Shown: positions 31,026 to 40,242, counted from the first letter of the stretch. The stretch: 64,000 bases of DNA from Polaromonas sp. (GCA_021737975.1 JAIPCZ010000006.1:35286-99285), one strand, 5' to 3'. Notes: generated by a model from the sequence alone, not told the origin. Numbers and translations are program-made.

Positions 31026-31514
31026 TCACAAATCCTTTTGGTAGGTCACAAAACTGTAGCCCAGTCCCGCGCCGCTGAGGTGAGATTCGCGGGCCACTTC
31101 CCGCCACTCCGGTCCAAAATGCGGCGCAAGAGCGTCACCCTCAAAGTCGGCATCGATTTCGGTCACGACGGCCGTGCCCGCCAGCGCCAGGGCCTGGGCG
31201 TAGAGCTCGGCGCCACCGATCACCCAGGCGGTGCTCTCAGTGGGGCAGGCGGCACAGGCCGCCTCGAGTGAATTGGTCACCACGGCCCCATCGGCCTGCC
31301 AATTGGCCTGGCGCGTCACGACCACATTGAGGCGGCCGGGCAGAGGGCGAAATTTGGCGGGCAGCGAGTCCCAAGTCTTGCGGCCCATGATGACCGGGCA
31401 GCCCAGCGTGCTGCGTTTGAAGTGAGCCATGTCCTCGGGAAGATGCCAGGGCAGGGCGTTGTTGTTGCCTATGACGCCGTTGCGGGCACGGGCCAGGATC
31501 AGATTGAGCTTCAT
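31026..31514 (-). CDS. folA: Dihydrofolate reductase
   Basis: A 162-residue protein with the family order [52 protein letters not shown] and VIGGAELYAQAL. It reduces dihydrofolate made by thymidylate synthase, encoded two genes upstream in the same transcript. The start overlaps the DMT transporter stop by four bases (ATGA). Confidence 0.95.
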   Translation of the reverse strand: MKLNLILARARNGVIGNNNALPWHLPEDMAHFKRSTLGCPVIMGRKTWDSLPAKFRPLPGRLNVVVTRQANWQADGAVVTNSLEAACAACPTESTAWVIGGAELYAQALALAGTAVVTEIDADFEGDALAPHFGPEWREVARESHLSGAGLGYSFVTYQKDL

Positions 31515-32398
31515 AGTGCCTTTGCAGATGGGCGTGGCGGCAGCAGCACGGCGGCAATGGCGACCATGACACACAGCACGGCTACCAGGTCTTGCCAGCC
31601 CGGCATTTCGTTGACGATCAGGGTGGCGCTCAGGGTGCCCACCATCGGCACCGCCATGACGCTCATGGCGCTGGTGGACGGGGGCAAATGGCGTGCCATG
31701 CCAAACCAGATGACCTGGGCAAACCCATAGTTGATGAGCGCGCCATAAACCAGGCTGCCCCACATCGGGCCAGAAAACTGCCAGTCGGGCCGGGGTTCAA
31801 GCAGGGACGCAAGCATCCACAGGCAGACGCTGGTCAGAATCAGCATCCAGACGGTCAAGGTTTCCATCGGAATCGTCAGGTGCGCCCTGCGCATCATCAA
31901 GGTGCCCGCCGCCCAGCACAGGGCCGCCAGCTCCATCCAGACAATGCCCAGTGGCCTGCCGCTCAAGGCGGTGAGTTCGCTGAAGGTGAGCAGGCCAAGC
32001 GTCAGTGCCACCGCCAGCATGGCAAAAACAAGGCGCCGCGTGAGCCTTTCCTTGAACAGCAGCACGCCCAGCAGCACGGTCCAGATGGGCATGGTGAAGC
32101 CGAGAATGGCGGCGCGCCCGCTGGCAAGTTCCTTGACGCCAAGGATCGACAGTGTGTGCCAGCCCAGCACATTGGGCAGCCCCAGGATCATGACGCTGCG
32201 CCACTCGGCGGCCTGCGGCCACATGCGCACGCCTTTCATGCGGTAGTAGCTGAACAGCCACAGCGCGCCGACGCTCATGGTGAGGGCGCGAAAGTACAGC
32301 GGCGAGAGTTCGCGCAGGCTGTACTTCATGATTGGCCAGTTGGTGCCCCACATCAGCGTGAGGGCGATCAGACCCCAAATCTGGCGGCGGCTGATCAC
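31511..32398 (-). CDS. DMT-superfamily (EamA) transporter
   Basis: A 295-residue membrane protein with ten predicted transmembrane helices in two EamA repeats ([20 protein letters not shown] opens the first). A GTG start at 32398 overlaps the thyA stop (GTGA); a longer frame to 32431 would run into thyA. Members export amino acids or metabolites; the substrate is not predictable. It is sandwiched between thyA and folA, although it has no known link to folate metabolism. Confidence 0.85.
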   Translation of the reverse strand: MISRRQIWGLIALTLMWGTNWPIMKYSLRELSPLYFRALTMSVGALWLFSYYRMKGVRMWPQAAEWRSVMILGLPNVLGWHTLSILGVKELASGRAAILGFTMPIWTVLLGVLLFKERLTRRLVFAMLAVALTLGLLTFSELTALSGRPLGIVWMELAALCWAAGTLMMRRAHLTIPMETLTVWMLILTSVCLWMLASLLEPRPDWQFSGPMWGSLVYGALINYGFAQVIWFGMARHLPPSTSAMSVMAVPMVGTLSATLIVNEMPGWQDLVAVLCVMVAIAAVLLPPRPSAKAL

Positions 32399-33228
32399 AC
32401 CGCCACCGGGGCCTTGATGGCGGGGTGGCACTGGTAGCCAAGCACAGCAAAGTCTTCGTACTGGTAGTCAAAAATCGAATCGGGCCGGCGCTTGATCTCC
32501 ATTGTGGGATACGCAAACGGCGTGCGGCTCAACTGCAGCGCCACCTGCTCGGCGTGGTTGCTGTAGATGTGGCAGTCGCCGCCGGTCCAGATGAAGTCGC
32601 CCACGTCCAGCTCACACTGCTGCGCCACCATGTGCGTCAGCAACGCGTAGCTGGCAATGTTGAAGGGCACGCCCAGGAAGATGTCGGCGCTGCGCTGGTA
32701 CAGCTGGCAGCTCAGTTTGCCTTTGCCGTCGGCTGTGGCCGCCGGCGCCACGTAGAACTGGAAGAAGGCATGGCAGGGCATAAGCGCCATTTTGTCGAGC
32801 TCGGCCACGTTCCAGGCGCTCACCAGCATGCGGCGCGAGTCCGGGTTGCTCTTGAGGGTCTGGATGACCTGGCTGATCTGGTCGATGTGACCGCCGTCCG
32901 GGGTCGGCCAGCTGCGCCATTGCACGCCGTAGACCGGCCCCAGGTCGCCCGTGTCAGGGTTGGCCCACTCGTCCCAAATCGTGCAGCCGTTGTCCTGCAG
33001 CCATTTGACGTTGCTGTCGCCACGCAAGAACCAGAGCAGCTCGACGATGATGGCCTTTAAAAAAACCTTTTTTGTGGTGACCAGCGGAAAGCCCTGGGCC
33101 AGGTCAAAGCGCATCTGATGACCAAACACGCTTTTGGTGCCGGTGCCGGTGCGGTCGGCCTTGAAGACGCCGTGGGTGGCCACGTGACGCAGCAGGCTTT
33201 CGTATTGGACGGGGTGTGATTGAGGCAT
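32395..33228 (-). CDS. thyA: Thymidylate synthase
   Basis: A 277-residue enzyme beginning [20 protein letters not shown], with [14 protein letters not shown] [20 protein letters not shown], the catalytic cysteine in [13 protein letters not shown], and [20 protein letters not shown]. It makes dTMP with methylene-folate. The start at 33228 fits the family; the frame continues upstream to 33303 without a better site. Confidence 0.96.
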   Translation of the reverse strand: MPQSHPVQYESLLRHVATHGVFKADRTGTGTKSVFGHQMRFDLAQGFPLVTTKKVFLKAIIVELLWFLRGDSNVKWLQDNGCTIWDEWANPDTGDLGPVYGVQWRSWPTPDGGHIDQISQVIQTLKSNPDSRRMLVSAWNVAELDKMALMPCHAFFQFYVAPAATADGKGKLSCQLYQRSADIFLGVPFNIASYALLTHMVAQQCELDVGDFIWTGGDCHIYSNHAEQVALQLSRTPFAYPTMEIKRRPDSIFDYQYEDFAVLGYQCHPAIKAPVAV

Positions 33229-33337
33229 GTCGGCCGCCATGTTAACCAAAATTTGGATCAAGTTCATGTTGACATCGACCTGCACCTTGTTGCTCTGGGG
33301 CATGTTCAGGATGAGTCTGGCTCAGGTGTGGATCCGG

Positions 33338-34282
33338 TCAGGCGGGTTCCTCAGCGCGATGCGCACCGGCGGCGGGCCGTTGACGAACCGGACGATGATC
33401 CACTTCATTCAAAAGGTGGGCCTTGAAGGCACAGGCAATCGGAGACAGTCGTTTACTCAAGGGGTGAACGATGTGCCAATTGGACAAGATAGGAAAACCC
33501 TCGACGTCCATCGTCGCCACGCCGTGCTCTTTTTGAAGTCCATGCAAAGCATGCCGGGACACCACCCCGATCCCCAGCCCCCCCGCAACAGCTTCCTTGA
33601 TGGCCTCATTGCTGCCCAATTCCATCCGGATGTCCGGACGGAATTTGTTTTTCTTGAAAAATTGGTCAACACCCATTCGGGTGCCAGATCCCTTTTCTCG
33701 AAGGATGAACCGGCTATCAGCAAGGGCACTTATGGCAATGGATGCCCGTCTGGTGAGCTGATCGGAAGAGGCGGCAATGACCACCAGCGGGTTGTCCATG
33801 AAAACATCGTCCGCCAGGCCCGCGTCGACAGGCGGCTGGGACATGATGTACAGATCATCCAAATTTGCTTTCATCCGGTGAACGACACCATCGCGATTGA
33901 GAATTTCCAGCGACACATCAATTTCCGGGTACTTCTTGCAAAACGATCCAATCAATCGCGGCATGAAGTACGTCGCCGTGCTGACCACCGCGACTCTAAG
34001 CTTTCCCCGCTTCAATCCCCTCGCGCCGTCGACGTTTTGCTGGAAGGCGTCCCATGTTTGAACCATCTCGCGTGCCGTTGTCGCCAATTCTTTTCCCATG
34101 TCCGTGAGGTAAATTTTTTTAGAAATCACCTCGTAAAGAGGCATTCCGACTGCCTGCGTGACTTCCTTGAGTTGCATGGATGCCGTGGGCTGCGTGACAT
34201 GGACGGATCTGGCCGCAGCGCTGACGCTGCCTGTGTTGGCGAGCGCGAGGAAGAGCTTCAGCTGTCGGAAAGTGATATTCAT
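33338..34282 (-). CDS. LysR-family regulator, CbbR/CmpR-like, divergent from sbtA
   Basis: A 314-residue LysR protein: winged helix at the N-terminus (FRQLKLFLALANTGSVSAAA, HVTQPTASMQLKEV) and effector domain with LGIGVVSRHALHG. The overall look is that of the CbbR/CmpR group that controls Calvin-cycle and bicarbonate-uptake genes. The last 25 residues (DHRPVRQRPAAGAHRAEEPA) are unusual in composition and may be read-through into non-coding sequence. It is transcribed away from sbtA, which it probably regulates through sites in the 84-base gap. Confidence 0.85.
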   Translation of the reverse strand: MNITFRQLKLFLALANTGSVSAAARSVHVTQPTASMQLKEVTQAVGMPLYEVISKKIYLTDMGKELATTAREMVQTWDAFQQNVDGARGLKRGKLRVAVVSTATYFMPRLIGSFCKKYPEIDVSLEILNRDGVVHRMKANLDDLYIMSQPPVDAGLADDVFMDNPLVVIAASSDQLTRRASIAISALADSRFILREKGSGTRMGVDQFFKKNKFRPDIRMELGSNEAIKEAVAGGLGIGVVSRHALHGLQKEHGVATMDVEGFPILSNWHIVHPLSKRLSPIACAFKAHLLNEVDHRPVRQRPAAGAHRAEEPA

Positions 34283-34333
34283 AGATTTTTATCTATAGAT
34301 TCTGATGAAAGAATCGATTTTACAAAATGATTC
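34281..34333. promoter_or_regulatory. Probable LysR operators between the regulator and sbtA
   Basis: The palindrome ATAGATTTTTATCTAT (34281-34296) touches the regulator start codon. It is followed by alternating inverted pentamers GATTC (34298), GAATC (34311) and GATTC (34329). Tandem sites of this sort are usual in LysR divergent promoters. Confidence 0.5.
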
Positions 34334-34366
34334 TGAAAACCTACGATGACGTCAAAGGAAAACCAA

Positions 34367-35377
34367 ATGCACAACCTGCTTGATCCAGCGGTCCTCTTTT
34401 TTGTTATCGGTGTACTTGCCGGAGCAATGAAGTCCAATCTGGAGATACCCCCTGCGATCTCCCGCTTTTTGTCCCTGTACCTGCTGATGGCCTTGGGCTT
34501 GAAGGGAGGTTTTGCACTGTCTCACTCTGGATTGACCCATGAAGTCGCGGCCAGCCTGGGCGCAGCCGTGGCGCTTGCCATCATCGTTCCCTTGCTGGGT
34601 TACCTGCTTCTCAGGCGGTTTCTGTCCGGCTTTGATGCAGCGGCAGTGGCCGCGACCTATGGCTCCGTCAGCGCGGTGACCTTCGTCACAGCAGTCCAGT
34701 ACCTTGAAACGCAGGGCATCGCCTATGGCGGCCACATGGCAGCCGCGATGGCATTGATGGAGTCGCCAGCCATCATCATGGCGGTCATCTTCGCGAACAC
34801 ATTAAGGCAGCAAGGCGGATTGCCCTCAGGTCGGCACAGCAGCGCAGAGATGGCCACTCCGGGTGCTGCGCACCCAAAGGGTGGCGTGTCCATCAGGAAG
34901 ATACTGCATGAATCGTTCACGGATGGCGCGCAGCTTCTTCTGCTTGGTGCCATGGTTGTGGGGCTTCTGACCGGGGAAACTGGCAAGGCAGCCATGCAAC
35001 CTTTCTCTGGGGATCTCTTCAAGGGAATGTTGGCATTCTTCCTGCTGGACATGGGGCTCATGGCAGCGCGCAACCTGCCACAACTCAAGGGCAAGTCGCC
35101 TTGGCTCATCGCCTATGCCGTCCTTGGCCCCGTGGCTCATGCAAGCATCGCACTTGCCATGGCCGCAGCGTTGTCCTTGCCTGCGGGCACCGGAGCTTTG
35201 CTCATGGTTCTTGCCGCAAGCGCGTCTTACATTGCCGTGCCAGCGGTGTTGCGCTATGCCATTCCCGAAGCCAGCCCCTCGCTTTACTTCAGTCTCTCGC
35301 TGGGGGTGACATTTCCGCTGAACATCATCTTCGGGATACCTGCCTACGTTGGCATTGCGCAATATTTTCTGGCTTGA
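34367..35377 (+). CDS. sbtA: SbtA-type sodium-dependent bicarbonate transporter
   Basis: A 336-residue membrane protein with about ten helices in two inverted halves (DPAVLFFVIGVLAGAMKSNL; SRFLSLYLLMALGLKGG; GDLFKGMLAFFLLDMGLMAA; VLAASASYIAVPAVLRYAIP). These are the SbtA/DUF897 signatures. SbtA takes up HCO3- with Na+. The start at 34367 has the ribosome site AAAGGAAAACC; an ATG at 34346 is possible. The divergent CbbR-like regulator supports inorganic-carbon uptake. No SbtB partner could be recognised downstream. Confidence 0.87.
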   Translation: MHNLLDPAVLFFVIGVLAGAMKSNLEIPPAISRFLSLYLLMALGLKGGFALSHSGLTHEVAASLGAAVALAIIVPLLGYLLLRRFLSGFDAAAVAATYGSVSAVTFVTAVQYLETQGIAYGGHMAAAMALMESPAIIMAVIFANTLRQQGGLPSGRHSSAEMATPGAAHPKGGVSIRKILHESFTDGAQLLLLGAMVVGLLTGETGKAAMQPFSGDLFKGMLAFFLLDMGLMAARNLPQLKGKSPWLIAYAVLGPVAHASIALAMAAALSLPAGTGALLMVLAASASYIAVPAVLRYAIPEASPSLYFSLSLGVTFPLNIIFGIPAYVGIAQYFLA

Positions 35378-35742
35378 ACCTTGCCGTGAACAGGGCACTG
35401 GCGTGGTTCAGAATGGCAACTTCATCACGAGCCTGGAGTCAAATGGCGCCGGGAGCCGGCGGCTCTGAGCAGGGCTACCGCTCTCTTGGCGAGGCCAGTC
35501 GTCCTTGGGCTACCTGGCCGTTGTGGTCGGTCATCAGGAAAGCGGACGTCAGGCGTTGCTGGAACATGTGCACGGCAATGACCTGCGCGAGATATTGGCC
35601 GAGTTGATCACCGAGCCTGGCGCGTACCGCGCAAAGTTGAGGCACTCACGCAGCGGGCATTCGGGGCTACTTGTTCAACCCGGCGCCTGTGACATGAACC
35701 GGGCATGGGTTTCACCCGTGCGCCAAGGGTGCGTCCCCGGCC
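35378..35742. other. Non-coding or decayed stretch between sbtA and the catabolic island
   Basis: This 365-base gap holds no convincing gene. An open frame at 35505-35690 reads GYLAVVVGHQESGRQALLEH and continues with a plausible helical stretch, which may be a gene remnant, but it has no ribosome site and matches no family I know. It lies at the left border of the accessory island. Confidence 0.5.
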
Positions 35743-36846
35743 TCAGGCAAAGGGCAGCGCCGAGACCTCACCAGGGCGCGCCGCGCCATCGGCGCTCAGG
35801 ACCGTCACCTGCTGCCCGGGCTCCCAAAAAGCGCGGTCGATCAGGGACAGGCCCACATTGCGCTCAAGACGCGGTGACCACGCCGCAGAGGTGATCTGGC
35901 CGATCTGCGGGCCGTTGGCGCCACCGGCCATCACCGGCCAGGGCTTGCCGCAGGGCGGACAGGCGCCGCCGTCGAACAGGACACCGCGCATCTCGCGCAC
36001 ATGGCCTTCGCTTGCCACCTTCTGCAGCGCCGCGCGGCCGATGAAATCGATCGACCCGTCGAGCTTGCAGTAATTGGCCAGGCCCGCTTCGAGTGGATTG
36101 TTCTCGCGCGTGAACTCGTTGCCGTACGACAGCAGCCCGCCTTCGATGCGTTCGATCACGTTCGGGCAGCCCGGAGTCATGTTGAATTCGCGGCCGGCCT
36201 CCCAAATGAGATCCCACAGTACCGAGCCGAGTCTGCTGTCGTTCAGGTAGATCTCGAACCCGCCTTGCTTGGAGTAGCCACCGCGCTCGACCAGTTGGCG
36301 CGTGCCCATGAAATCGACAAACCCGAAGTGGAAGAAACGGATGTCGCGGATCGCCTCGCCAAATACCTTGGCCATCACGTCCTCGGCGCGCGGGCCCTGC
36401 AGGGCTAGCGGCGACACGTCGGGTTCTTCCACCGAGACGTTCAGCCTGGAGCCCAGTGCGAGTCCCTTGGCCCACAGCAGCACGTCGGAGTCGGCGATGG
36501 ACAGCCAGTAGTGGTCCTCGGCATGTTTCAGCAGCACTGGGTCGTTCACCATGCCACCCTTGTCGTCGACCAGCGGCACATACAAGCACTGCCCAACCTT
36601 CGCCTTGCGCAGGTCGCGCGGCGTCATCCACTGCACCAAGCGCGCGGCATCCGGACCCTTGATCTCCACCTGCCGCTGGCAAGACACATCCCAAAGTTGC
36701 ACATGTTTGCGAAGGTGCCAGTAGTCCTCCTCGACCGTGGGCTGGAAGGCCTTGGGCAGCAGCATGTGGTTGACCACGGAAAAGCCGCGCACGCCGTGTT
36801 GCTCGACGCGGTCGGTGAAAGGGGTGCGCCGGATGCGGCGCGACAT
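35743..36846 (-). CDS. DmdA/GcvT-like tetrahydrofolate-dependent demethylase
   Basis: A 367-residue aminomethyltransferase-fold protein that follows the marine DMSP demethylase DmdA closely along its length: SRRIRRTPFTDRVEQHG, YWHLRKHVQLWDVSCQRQVE, MTPRDLRKAKVGQCLYVPLV, WLSIADSDVLLWAKGLALG, SGYSKQGG-like GGYSKQGGFEIYLNDS and CPNVIERIEGGLLSYGNE. DmdA moves a methyl group from a sulfonium to tetrahydrofolate. Substrate here may differ, because no dmdB or dmdC neighbour exists and the island also encodes an MttB-family protein. It is the last gene of the minus arm, 58 bases after the HIU-hydrolase-like gene. The start MSRRIRR at 36846 was chosen by likeness to DmdA; 36867 is the alternative. Confidence 0.85.
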   Translation of the reverse strand: MSRRIRRTPFTDRVEQHGVRGFSVVNHMLLPKAFQPTVEEDYWHLRKHVQLWDVSCQRQVEIKGPDAARLVQWMTPRDLRKAKVGQCLYVPLVDDKGGMVNDPVLLKHAEDHYWLSIADSDVLLWAKGLALGSRLNVSVEEPDVSPLALQGPRAEDVMAKVFGEAIRDIRFFHFGFVDFMGTRQLVERGGYSKQGGFEIYLNDSRLGSVLWDLIWEAGREFNMTPGCPNVIERIEGGLLSYGNEFTRENNPLEAGLANYCKLDGSIDFIGRAALQKVASEGHVREMRGVLFDGGACPPCGKPWPVMAGGANGPQIGQITSAAWSPRLERNVGLSLIDRAFWEPGQQVTVLSADGAARPGEVSALPFA

Positions 36847-36904
36847 GTTTAAGCCAGATGTGGACACTTGGGGTTCCTCATGAAAGTCGGTTAATTCAGT
36901 CGCC

Positions 36905-37261
36905 TCAGCGCGACCACCACGCAGAGCAGCTATTGGGGGCCATGATCAGCGGCATGTGGTAGGTGCCATCGGGGTCGGGCATGGCAAAGCGCAGCACCAC
37001 CTCCTGCCGCTCCTGGCCGGGCACGGCGGCGGCCGATTGCGCCGCGAAATAACGCCCGGTCTGGAACGCCAGTTCGTATTGCGCCGATGGTTCGGCGCCA
37101 GCCAGATCGAAAGCCTCGCTTAAACGCCCGCCAGCGTCGGTGGTCCCGGCGAACAACGTAGTGCGTTCGCCGCCTGGGCCGATGCGCAGCAAGGCGACGG
37201 CGACACCGCCAGCATGGCTGCCGTCAGCCGCGTTCAGGGTATGGGTAGACAGGGTGGCCAT
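36905..37261 (-). CDS. Transthyretin/5-hydroxyisourate-hydrolase-like protein lacking the YRGS terminus
   Basis: A 118-residue protein of the HIU hydrolase family. Three catalytic positions are kept: His7 in LSTHTLN, Arg46 in TDAGGRLSEAF and His102 in TYHMPLIMAP. The family ends in Tyr-Arg-Gly-Ser, needed for catalysis; here the end is SCSAWWSR. The sequence also has the family stretch ELAFQTGRYFAAQ. Loss of the terminal tetrapeptide is what separates non-enzymatic transthyretins from HIU hydrolases, so this protein may bind or hydrolyse another ring compound. No urate oxidase, OHCU decarboxylase or allantoinase gene is near. It starts 15 bases after the ThDP enzyme stop. Confidence 0.85.
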   Translation of the reverse strand: MATLSTHTLNAADGSHAGGVAVALLRIGPGGERTTLFAGTTDAGGRLSEAFDLAGAEPSAQYELAFQTGRYFAAQSAAAVPGQERQEVVLRFAMPDPDGTYHMPLIMAPNSCSAWWSR

Positions 37262-37276
37262 GGCATGTGCTCCGGC

Positions 37277-39022
37277 TTACTCGATCGACGCCTTGTCGCG
37301 CTTGCTGGTGGTGGCCAGCACGATCGGGCTGATCACGCCCCGGGCCTTGACGTTGACGCAGGCCGTCTTGCCGCTGGCAATGGCGCGCCGGATCGCCGGG
37401 CCGAGTTGTTCGCGTCGCTCCACCAGCTCGCCGTGACCACCCATGCCCTCGAACATGGTGTGGAACGGGATATCGCGGAAGTCGGTGGCGAAGTGCTTGC
37501 CATTGGCGAACAGCCGCTCCTGTTGCTGCGAGATGCAGTCCAGTCCGCCGTTGTTGTCGATGACCACGACGATCGGCAGGCTCTCCTGGAAAGCGGTTTC
37601 GATCGACAACCCTCCGCAGAGGAATGCGCCGTCGCCACTGATCAGCACCACCGTGGCATCGGGGTGGGTGTTCTTGGCGGCCACCGCCATCGACACGCCC
37701 ACGCCCAGCATGCTGAAGGTACCGGGGTGCAGGATGCCAGCGAGCTTTTGCCCGCCCCAGCCTGCCAGGTTGACGGCGATCTCGGACCAGAAGTGGGTGT
37801 TGCCGCCGTCGAACACCAGCCAGTCCTTTTCGCCCATGGCGGCCTGCACGTCCAGAGAAAGCTGCAGCGGGTGTATCTTGCCGCCGGTTTTTGCTGCATC
37901 CTCGGTGTCGGGTGCCAGATCAGCCAAGGTTTTGGCCACCCACTCGCCGCGCCATCTGCGGTTGGTGTCGAACCAGGTGCGATCGAGGGGCCAAGCGCCG
38001 CGCGCCTTGAGGGTCAGCAGCGCGTCGAAGAACGCCCCCGGGTCGCTCAGCAGCACGTGGTCGGCCGAGCGATTCATTTCCAGTTCCTCGAAGGAGCCGT
38101 TCACGCACACCAGCTGCAGCGTGTCAGGGAACAGCGGGGCGTTGCCGAAATTCATCTGGTTGTCGAGCCGGCCTCCGACCATGACGACGACGTCACAGGC
38201 TTCGAGCGCCTGGCGCGCGGGCTGGTACTGGTGGATGTCGGCCAGGCCCATGTAGGCCTCGTTGTCCTCGCCCAGTAGTTTCTGGTGGTAGGGGATATTG
38301 AACACCGGGATGTTCAATGCCTTCGCAGTCGCCTCCAGCTTGAGCTCGTTGCCCGACCACCAGATGCCGTGGCCGCCGATGATCATCGGGCGTTTTGCCG
38401 CCGCGATCAGCGCCAGAATGGGGCTTAATGCGGCGGGGTCGGGCCAGGCCCGCGGCGGGGCTATCGCGGTGCGCGCGTAGGGGCGCTCTTCGCGGCCGGC
38501 GTCTTCATCGAAGGACGAGAACATGATGTCCACCGGCAAGCTGATGTGCACCGGGCCGGGGTAACCGCTGGTGGCGATCTTCCAGGCGCGGTCCACACAT
38601 TCGCTGATGCGGGTGCCGTCGGTAATGCTGACGCTGTGCTTGGTGAGTGGTGCAGCGATGGCCACGTCGTCGATCTCCTTGAAACCACCCGCGCCCCTGC
38701 GTTTGAGTGTGCTGGACCCCGTCACGAAGATCACCGGCGAGCGTTCGCCCCAGGCCTCCATCATGGCCGCCACGGCATTGGCAAAACCCTCGGGCCCGAC
38801 CAGGCACACCGCCGGCTTGCGGGTGATACGGGTGTGGGCATCGGCCAGGTGGCCGGCGACCTGCTCGTGCGGGCAGTTGATGACCCGCATGCCGCATTCC
38901 ATGAAACCCTCCAGTGCCGGGTTGCAGAAGCCGCCGGCCAGCGTGAACACATGCTCCACGCCTTTTTCCAGCAGGGCGCGCGCCAGCAGGTTGCCGCCGC
39001 GCAGTTTGCGTTTGTCGCTCAT
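37277..39022 (-). CDS. Thiamine-diphosphate-dependent enzyme (acetolactate synthase superfamily)
   Basis: A 581-residue ThDP enzyme with the three usual domains. The catalytic glutamate is Glu53 (INCPHEQVAGHLAD), which excludes glyoxylate carboligase, where it is Val. The ThDP/Mg site is GDGAFLCGGLSIETAF followed by IDNNGG. The middle domain has RPMIIGGHGIWWSG. Likely a 2-oxoacid decarboxylase, carboligase or 2-hydroxyacyl-CoA lyase. Next to a hydroxy-acid oxidase, it could cleave the 2-oxoacid that enzyme makes. The start at 39022 has an AAGGAG ribosome site; an ATG at 39055 overlapping the previous stop (ATGA) is also possible. Confidence 0.85.
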   Translation of the reverse strand: MSDKRKLRGGNLLARALLEKGVEHVFTLAGGFCNPALEGFMECGMRVINCPHEQVAGHLADAHTRITRKPAVCLVGPEGFANAVAAMMEAWGERSPVIFVTGSSTLKRRGAGGFKEIDDVAIAAPLTKHSVSITDGTRISECVDRAWKIATSGYPGPVHISLPVDIMFSSFDEDAGREERPYARTAIAPPRAWPDPAALSPILALIAAAKRPMIIGGHGIWWSGNELKLEATAKALNIPVFNIPYHQKLLGEDNEAYMGLADIHQYQPARQALEACDVVVMVGGRLDNQMNFGNAPLFPDTLQLVCVNGSFEELEMNRSADHVLLSDPGAFFDALLTLKARGAWPLDRTWFDTNRRWRGEWVAKTLADLAPDTEDAAKTGGKIHPLQLSLDVQAAMGEKDWLVFDGGNTHFWSEIAVNLAGWGGQKLAGILHPGTFSMLGVGVSMAVAAKNTHPDATVVLISGDGAFLCGGLSIETAFQESLPIVVVIDNNGGLDCISQQQERLFANGKHFATDFRDIPFHTMFEGMGGHGELVERREQLGPAIRRAIASGKTACVNVKARGVISPIVLATTSKRDKASIE

Positions 39023-39051
39023 CGGTTTGTCTCCTTGTAGGGGGTTGGTTT

Positions 39052-40242
39052 TCATGCAAGTGGTGCGTCGGGTTGCGCCAACTGGTCGGGCCCGACATCG
39101 CGGATGGCGCGCAACCCGAGTTGCGCCAGCGCCACGCGGATTTCTTCCTCCAGGGCGTGAACCAGGCTGTGCAGTCCGCGCGCGCCGTCCGCCCCCAGGG
39201 CGTACAGCATGGGGCGGCCCAGCATCACCAGGTTGGCGCCACAGGCCAGCGCCTTGACGATGTCCTCGCCGCTGCGCACGCCGCTGTCGAACACCAGCGG
39301 ATAAGCCGGACCGAGCCGCTGGCGGATGCGCAGCAGCGCGCTGATGGCGGAGGGCGCGCTGTCGAGTTGCCGCCCGCCGTGGTTGGATACGTAAATGGCA
39401 TCAGCGCCGAGGCCCTGGATGCGTTGTGCGTCATCAGGGTTCAGCACCCCCTTGACGATGAGCTTGCCTTTCCAGCGCGCGCGCAGCTGCTCCAGGAAGG
39501 CCCAGTCGGCGCCTGCGCGGGACGCGCTGCGGTCGAACTGGTTGCTGGCTCCGGCGAGGCGGAAGTTGGCCGTGGTCGGTACGCCGGTCAACAGGCTGGT
39601 GATCGACCAGCGCGGGTGCAGCGCGAAGTCAATGAACTGTTTCGGCCGAATCCGGAACGGGGTTTGAAAACCATTGCGCAAGTCGCGAGGCCTTGGCGCG
39701 ACCTTGGGTACATCGACGGTCAGGATCAGAACCTCGTATCCCGCCTCGGCGGCACGCTCGGCCATCGCAAAGCCGGCCTCGGCCGAGCCGCTCACGTAGA
39801 GCTGGAACCAGGCCCGGCCGCCGGTCACCGTGTGCATGTCTTCGAGGCTGGTGGAACTGGCCGTCGACAGGCACAGCGGAATGCCGCACTGCACCGCCTG
39901 TGCTGCCATCGCACGGTCGGCACCCGGCCAGGCCAGGTCGCACATGCCCATGGGGGCGATGCCGAAGGGCAACGGCAGGTCGAGCCCGAGGAAACTGCTG
40001 CGCAGATCAGACTGTGCGACATCGGCAAGCACACGGGGCGACAGCCGGATGCGGGACAGGTCCGTCAGGTTCAGGCCTGCAGCGGTTTCCTGGCCTGCGG
40101 CACCGTCGATGAAGTCGAAGATCGTGCGTGGCAGGCGTTTGCGCGCCAGCCGCCTGGCGTCCATGCTGGTGTGCACCGGGCCAGTCGCACCGTTGCCGGC
40201 CTTTAAGGCGGGTCCTGCGGGCTTGGCGTTCGATGGTTGCAT
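39052..40242 (-). CDS. FMN-dependent alpha-hydroxy-acid oxidase/dehydrogenase
   Basis: A 396-residue (S)-2-hydroxyacid oxidase-family protein (lactate dehydrogenase LldD, glycolate oxidase, mandelate dehydrogenase). The catalytic His is in YVSNHGGRQLDSAPS, and the FMN phosphate site is FDSGVRSGEDIVKALACGAN followed by MLGRPMLYALG. The N-terminus has RRLARKRLPRTIFDFIDGAA. It oxidises a 2-hydroxyacid to a 2-oxoacid. It is the first gene of the minus arm, with its start 77 bases from a palindromic operator shared in pattern with the other arm. Starts at 40242 or 40302 are both open; 40242 leaves room for the promoter. Confidence 0.88.
   Translation of the reverse strand: MQPSNAKPAGPALKAGNGATGPVHTSMDARRLARKRLPRTIFDFIDGAAGQETAAGLNLTDLSRIRLSPRVLADVAQSDLRSSFLGLDLPLPFGIAPMGMCDLAWPGADRAMAAQAVQCGIPLCLSTASSTSLEDMHTVTGGRAWFQLYVSGSAEAGFAMAERAAEAGYEVLILTVDVPKVAPRPRDLRNGFQTPFRIRPKQFIDFALHPRWSITSLLTGVPTTANFRLAGASNQFDRSASRAGADWAFLEQLRARWKGKLIVKGVLNPDDAQRIQGLGADAIYVSNHGGRQLDSAPSAISALLRIRQRLGPAYPLVFDSGVRSGEDIVKALACGANLVMLGRPMLYALGADGARGLHSLVHALEEEIRVALAQLGLRAIRDVGPDQLAQPDAPLA

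Noticed and set aside
35505..35690. SbtB or carbonic-anhydrase gene after sbtA
   Set aside because: The short open frame lacks PII or carbonic-anhydrase motifs and a ribosome site, so it is left as a possible remnant.
36905..39022. Allantoin/urate catabolism (HIU hydrolase plus glyoxylate carboligase plus ureidoglycolate dehydrogenase)
   Set aside because: The ThDP enzyme keeps Glu53, unlike glyoxylate carboligase. The HIU-hydrolase homologue lacks YRGS, and no urate oxidase, OHCU decarboxylase or allantoinase is present.
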